NCBI GenBank assembly: GCA_027858455.1
Contig: JAQICQ010000084.1
Coordinates: forward strand, 1 to 9,005
Direction of reading: 5' to 3'
Source: Elusimicrobiota bacterium
GTDB taxonomy: Bacteria > CG03 > SLGR01 > JAGXOG01
Length of the DNA: 9,005 nucleotides
Shown: piece after piece, positions 7,159-9,005 of the stretch
How positions within the stretch are numbered: position 1 is the first letter of the stretch
Layout of the letters: each line of letters begins with the position of its first letter
Made by a program: the position numbers and the translations under genes
The notes under the pieces: model-generated
What the model saw: the letters and a program-made list of their open reading frames with translations, nothing else
What the model was told of the DNA's origin: nothing
Database searches by the model: none

Positions 7159-7187
7159 ATAATATACTACAAATAAGTATTTGTCAA
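7159..7187 (-). promoter_or_regulatory. Consensus promoter of the toxin-antitoxin operon
   Basis: On the minus strand TTGACA (7187-7182) is followed by a spacer of exactly 17 nt and TATTAT (7164-7159, 5 of 6). This is the strongest promoter in the window. The start would be near 7152, giving a leader of about 17 nt, just long enough for the ribosome binding site. Confidence 0.85.
7169..7184 (-). promoter_or_regulatory. Inverted-repeat operator inside the toxin-antitoxin promoter
   Basis: On the minus strand ACAAATA, CT, TATTTGT is a perfect 7-bp inverted repeat with a 2-nt centre. It overlaps the last bases of the -35 box and fills most of the spacer. A dimeric RHH antitoxin, or the antitoxin-toxin complex, bound here would exclude RNA polymerase, as in known autoregulated TA operons. 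The identity of the binder is inferred. Confidence 0.7.
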
Positions 7188-7414
7188 GAGCTGTCTTTTT
7201 TGAAAGTGAGAGTTTGAAAGCGGGAAGGGTAATTTTGGCTTTCAATCTCTTTGAAATAAAACACAAAAACAAGTATTCTTCCCCGTTAACGGTATTGCGG
7301 GAGGAACTTAAACTTATCGGCAACTAATTTAAGATACCGCCCTGCCCTGTCTCCTTTAAAGATATTATAACCCATAGATTTTATTTAAAGTTTCTTTCAA
7401 ATCCATTACTCTTC

Positions 7415-7444
7415 TTGACATAATAAACTATATTTTAGTATTAC
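7415..7444 (+). promoter_or_regulatory. Likely promoter of the cyclase-like gene
   Basis: A perfect TTGACA (7415-7420) is followed by an 18-nt spacer and TATTAC (7439-7444, 4 of 6). The expected start, about 7 nt downstream of the -10, is at 7451, which is the A of the ATG. No Shine-Dalgarno sequence is seen in the 20 nt before the ATG. Together these point to a leaderless transcript. Confidence 0.5.
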
Positions 7445-7450
7445 TTCACT

Positions 7451-8428
7451 ATGCAACAAGCATTTTTATCACTTGACATATCTGATTCAACCCTGCTCAA
7501 GCACGGAGCTGAATCACAGGATATAACCGAAAGTTTTAATAACTTTCACAGCTATGTAAAAAAACATATTTCTGACAATAACGGATTTATTGTGTCTGTC
7601 TCCGGTGACGGGATCATGGCTCAGTTCTCAGAGCCGGACCAAGCCGTGGGCTGCGCTTTCGGAGTTCCGGGCGGAGTAACTAACTTCAACCGGGAAAAGA
7701 ATACACTTGATTTTCCTTTCAGGTTGAGGATAGGCATAAGCTGCGCTGAGTTAAATAAAAACCGCGCCCTGACAGGCAACGACGCCCACCCGGCATTAGA
7801 TGCGGCGGGCAAGCTGCAGAAAAACGGGATACCCGGCAATGTCATGATTTCCAGCGATGTCTATAACGAATTAACAAAATACTCGGACTTTTTCAGTTAT
7901 TTCAAGAGCCTTGAAGTTATAAAAACTGAAGTCTATGTAAATGTGCCCATGCCTCACTGGACTCCCGACATTATGGGAGAAATTTCTTCTATACATTACA
8001 ACGGGGGGTATAGGTATCTTAATGAAGAAAAATATCCGGAGGCCGAAAAAAAATTCCGGAAGGCTCTTACCGAAGCCGAAAAAGGAAATAATCTAAGACT
8101 CATAAGTTCCTGCCTTCATGGATTGGGTTATGCTCTGGGCCGGCAAAGAAAAAACAAGGAAAAAATTCCTTTTAGTCTGAAACAAATAAAAGTTTCTAAA
8201 AAAATAGGAGACCAAAAATCTCTTATCACCGCTTATAGAAATATCTACTATGCTTACCAGTGGGAGGCCCGGAATATGGACCGGGAACAAAAGTTTGACT
8301 GGGCCATCGGCTATTACGAGAAAGCTCTTGAAGCTGCCGCCCATACAGGAGAATCCCTTCTTAAAAAGCGGGCATACGTAAATCTAACCGACCTTAAACT
8401 ATACCTTAAAAATAAGAATAAAAAGTAA
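7451..8428 (+). CDS. Class III nucleotidyl-cyclase-like domain fused to TPR repeats, divergent active site
   Basis: A 325-aa soluble protein with no signal peptide or membrane segment. Residues 3-165 match a class III cyclase homology domain: FLSLDISDST (5-14) with metal-binding D9, SVSGDGIMAQF (49-59) with metal-binding D53, FRLRIGISCAE (90-100), and KLQKNGIPGNVMIS (121-134). Aligned by eye with active cyclases, the adenine-contacting Lys before GD is S49, the catalytic Asn is D117 and the catalytic Arg is K121. Both metal ligands remain, but classical cAMP synthesis is doubtful; it may bind a nucleotide, make another product or act as a sensor. Residues about 180-320 are helical TPR-like repeats: repeat 1 at 181-214 (YRYLNEEKYPEAEKKFRKAL), repeat 2 at 217-250 and repeat 3 at 258-298 (FDWAIGYYEKALEAA), suggesting protein contacts. 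CHD-TPR proteins often also contain an AAA/NTPase module; none is present. The domain starts directly at residue 3, so no downstream start is possible. The gene is divergent from the toxin-antitoxin operon. Confidence 0.88.
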   Translation: MQQAFLSLDISDSTLLKHGAESQDITESFNNFHSYVKKHISDNNGFIVSVSGDGIMAQFSEPDQAVGCAFGVPGGVTNFNREKNTLDFPFRLRIGISCAELNKNRALTGNDAHPALDAAGKLQKNGIPGNVMISSDVYNELTKYSDFFSYFKSLEVIKTEVYVNVPMPHWTPDIMGEISSIHYNGGYRYLNEEKYPEAEKKFRKALTEAEKGNNLRLISSCLHGLGYALGRQRKNKEKIPFSLKQIKVSKKIGDQKSLITAYRNIYYAYQWEARNMDREQKFDWAIGYYEKALEAAAHTGESLLKKRAYVNLTDLKLYLKNKNKK

Positions 8429-8550
8429 TATCCTGTAATTTATTTATGCTGCCTAATATCGTTAATAAAAAAGTCAACGCGGAATAAATTTAAAACATTA
8501 CATAGCTCCGGGCTTTTAAAAAGTAAACCAAAAACAATCAATGCCAACAA

Positions 8551-8585
8551 GGTTTTTATAATAAAAATAGAACCGTCCCCTTTTT
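8551..8585 (+). repeat. GAACCGTCCCC repeat, copy 2
   Basis: GGTTTTT, then ATAATAAAAATAGAACC, then GTCCCCTTTTT. It is a direct repeat of 6518-6551. Its left part TTTTTAT A ATAAAAA is a perfect palindrome. The two copies bracket the toxin-antitoxin operon and the cyclase-like gene. Confidence 0.85.
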
Positions 8586-8627
8586 CTAAAACTGATAATC
8601 AAAGCCGGCCGAGAGTGATTTTTTCAT
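8586..8627 (-). pseudogene. 13-codon frame, possible truncated gene start
   Basis: An ATG at 8627 preceded by GGGGG (8636-8640, 8 nt spacing) opens MKKSLSAGFDYQF and stops at 8588-8586, exactly at the edge of the GAACCGTCCCC repeat. A good start signal followed by an immediate stop at a repeat boundary may mean a gene was cut there by insertion or deletion. Alternatively the ending, GFDYQF with terminal Phe, is reminiscent of an outer-membrane protein C-terminus. It may equally be chance. Confidence 0.2.
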
Positions 8628-8645
8628 AATATTTTCCCCCTTTTT

Positions 8646-8750
8646 CTATACTCCTTTCCATTTCATTAATTCGTTTATTATGGTATTTGAGCCGACTCCA
8701 AAGGCAAAGGCTGCGACGAATACTTTAAGCCGTCTTTTCCCTGCGGAACG
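8646..8750 (-). other. 34-codon open frame with a hydrophobic stretch
   Basis: On the minus strand a frame is open from a TAA at 8753-8751 to a TAG at 8648-8646. It encodes KRRLKVFVAAFAFGVGS, then NTIINELMKWKGV. It has no ATG near its beginning (the only one is six codons before the stop), and its opening lies inside a palindromic repeat. The positive-then-hydrophobic pattern could be the remnant of a signal or membrane segment. I do not recognise it. Confidence 0.2.
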
Positions 8751-8785
8751 TTAAGAAAAACATCCTAAATGGATATTTTTTAGCG
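8749..8785. repeat. Palindromic repeat, copy 2
   Basis: CGTTAAGAAAAACATCC, loop TAAAT, GGATATTTTTTAGCG. The stem pairs with one mismatch (C opposite A) and one bulged G. The ends CGTT-AGAAAAA and TTTTTTAGCG are shared with 6441-6478 while the inner stem sequence differs, which looks like pairing has been conserved rather than sequence. Confidence 0.75.
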
Positions 8786-8888
8786 ACCAAAGGAAGTGCC
8801 ATGTTCGGTGCGAAGCTCACTTGTTCGAGGCGTTCAGGCTTTTCCGCCTTCCGGTTGAATGTGGCGATTGCGTTTGAAAGAGGGGTGA

Positions 8889-8946
8889 GAGGACGCCCGA
8901 AGAAAGGACACTAATGCGAGGGCGCCCGGAAAAAGGACACCAATGT
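8889..8946 (+). repeat. 29-nt tandem repeat, two copies
   Basis: Units at 8889-8917 and 8918-8946 begin GAGGACGCCCGAAGAAAGG and GAGGGCGCCCGGAAAAAGG and end ACACTAATGC and ACACCAATGT. They differ at 5 of 29 positions and abut with no spacer, so this is not CRISPR. The AAAGGACAC-AATG part is related, inverted, to the ACTTGTTGTC part of the next repeat. Confidence 0.85.
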
Positions 8947-9002
8947 GTCGTTTTTCAGCCCGAGCACACTTGTTGTCGTTTCTTAGTCCGAACACACTTG
9001 TT
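8947..9002 (+). repeat. 28-nt tandem repeat, two copies, reaching the window edge
   Basis: Units at 8947-8974 and 8975-9002 begin GTCGTTTTTCAGCCCGAG and GTCGTTTCTTAGTCCGAA, and both end CACACTTGTT. They differ at 4 of 28 positions. The sequence continues into TCT at the window end, exactly as at the single copy near 6494, so more units may lie outside. Confidence 0.85.
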
Positions 9003-9005
9003 TCT

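Larger units (their letters stand above)
7136..7450. other. Intergenic region between the antitoxin and the cyclase-like gene
   Basis: About 315 nt between divergent genes. The left 55 nt are the toxin-antitoxin promoter region and the right 36 nt the promoter of the cyclase-like gene. The middle (about 7190-7410) has no convincing gene. A minus-strand frame of 18 codons (MSRRVMDLKETLNKIYGL, 7421-7365) overlaps a 29-codon frame (7375-7286, containing GDRAGRYLKLVADKFKFLP) in another register. This might be the residue of one decayed gene. A 78-codon minus-strand frame running through the promoter into the antitoxin gene is spurious. Confidence 0.6.
8429..9005. other. 577-nt region without a convincing gene, rich in repeats
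   Basis: After the cyclase-like gene there is about 120 nt of AT-rich sequence with only a weak hairpin before a short T run (about 8501-8518, AGCT CCG GGCT TTT). Then come a GAACCGTCCCC repeat (8551-8585), a unique stretch with two tiny minus-strand frames (8586-8750), a palindrome (8749-8785), a more GC-rich stretch (8786-8888) and two kinds of tandem repeat (8889-9005). No RNA gene, CRISPR array or transposase is seen. Confidence 0.7.

Noticed and set aside
7087..7323. 78-codon minus-strand frame across the antitoxin promoter
   Set aside because: It covers the -35, -10, operator and ribosome binding site, overlaps the antitoxin start in another register, and resembles no protein family.
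8093..8344. 83-codon antisense frame in the cyclase-like gene
   Set aside because: It is opposite the TPR-coding region, with no ribosome binding site or recognisable domain.
8551..8585. Terminal repeat of an insertion sequence
   Set aside because: The two copies are direct rather than inverted, and no transposase or remnant is recognisable between them.
8889..9005. CRISPR array
   Set aside because: The 29- and 28-nt units abut directly with no spacers, and no cas gene is present.

Overview
The window comes from a bacterium with roughly 35-40% GC by eye. It has ordinary sigma-70-type promoter hexamers (TTGACA boxes with 17-18 nt spacers) and AGGAGG-type ribosome binding sites. DNA end processing is by an AddAB-type helicase-nuclease pair. 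There is no rRNA, tRNA or other marker gene, so the lineage cannot be fixed. The many short dispersed intergenic repeats are reminiscent of genomes recovered from environmental candidate phyla, but that is only an impression.

Layout, left to right. (1) Positions 1-147 hold the 5' end of a leftward gene that leaves the window. Its first 28 codons look like the start of a winged-helix protein of the kind often linked to nucleotidyltransferases. It has its own TTGACA promoter, a GGAGG ribosome binding site, and two 18-bp palindromes exactly 22 bp apart covering the -10, start site and leader. (2) Positions 187-6319 hold a leftward two-gene operon, addB then addA, with 1 nt between the stop of addB and the GTG start of addA. 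AddA has all the SF1A helicase motifs plus an intact RecB-type nuclease. AddB has the iron-sulfur nuclease domain but no Walker A motif. addA also carries an in-frame 12-bp tandem repeat in the linker before its nuclease. (3) Positions 6320-6599 are an intergenic patch of modular repeats. (4) Positions 6600-7187 hold a leftward MazEF-like toxin-antitoxin operon. It has a 4-nt ATGA overlap, a consensus promoter, and a perfect inverted repeat inside the promoter spacer. (5) Positions 7188-7450 are intergenic, with a possible decayed reading frame and the promoter of the next gene. (6) Positions 7451-8428 hold a rightward 325-aa protein with a class III nucleotidyl-cyclase-like domain and TPR repeats. 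Several catalytic positions are substituted, and the start looks leaderless or SD-less. (7) Positions 8429-9005 have no convincing gene but many repeats: a second copy of the GAACCGTCCCC repeat, a second AGAAAAA/TTTTTTAGCG palindrome, a 29-nt tandem pair and a 28-nt tandem pair that runs off the edge.

How the parts relate. AddAB would resect double-strand breaks for recombination and can degrade invading linear DNA. The toxin-antitoxin pair and the cyclase-like/TPR gene sit together between related repeats, which suggests an accessory cassette inserted beside the conserved addBA operon. Nothing here is clearly a known defence system. The most unusual signals are the twin-operator promoter at the left edge, the catalytically divergent cyclase-like protein, the addA minisatellite and the modular repeat family.
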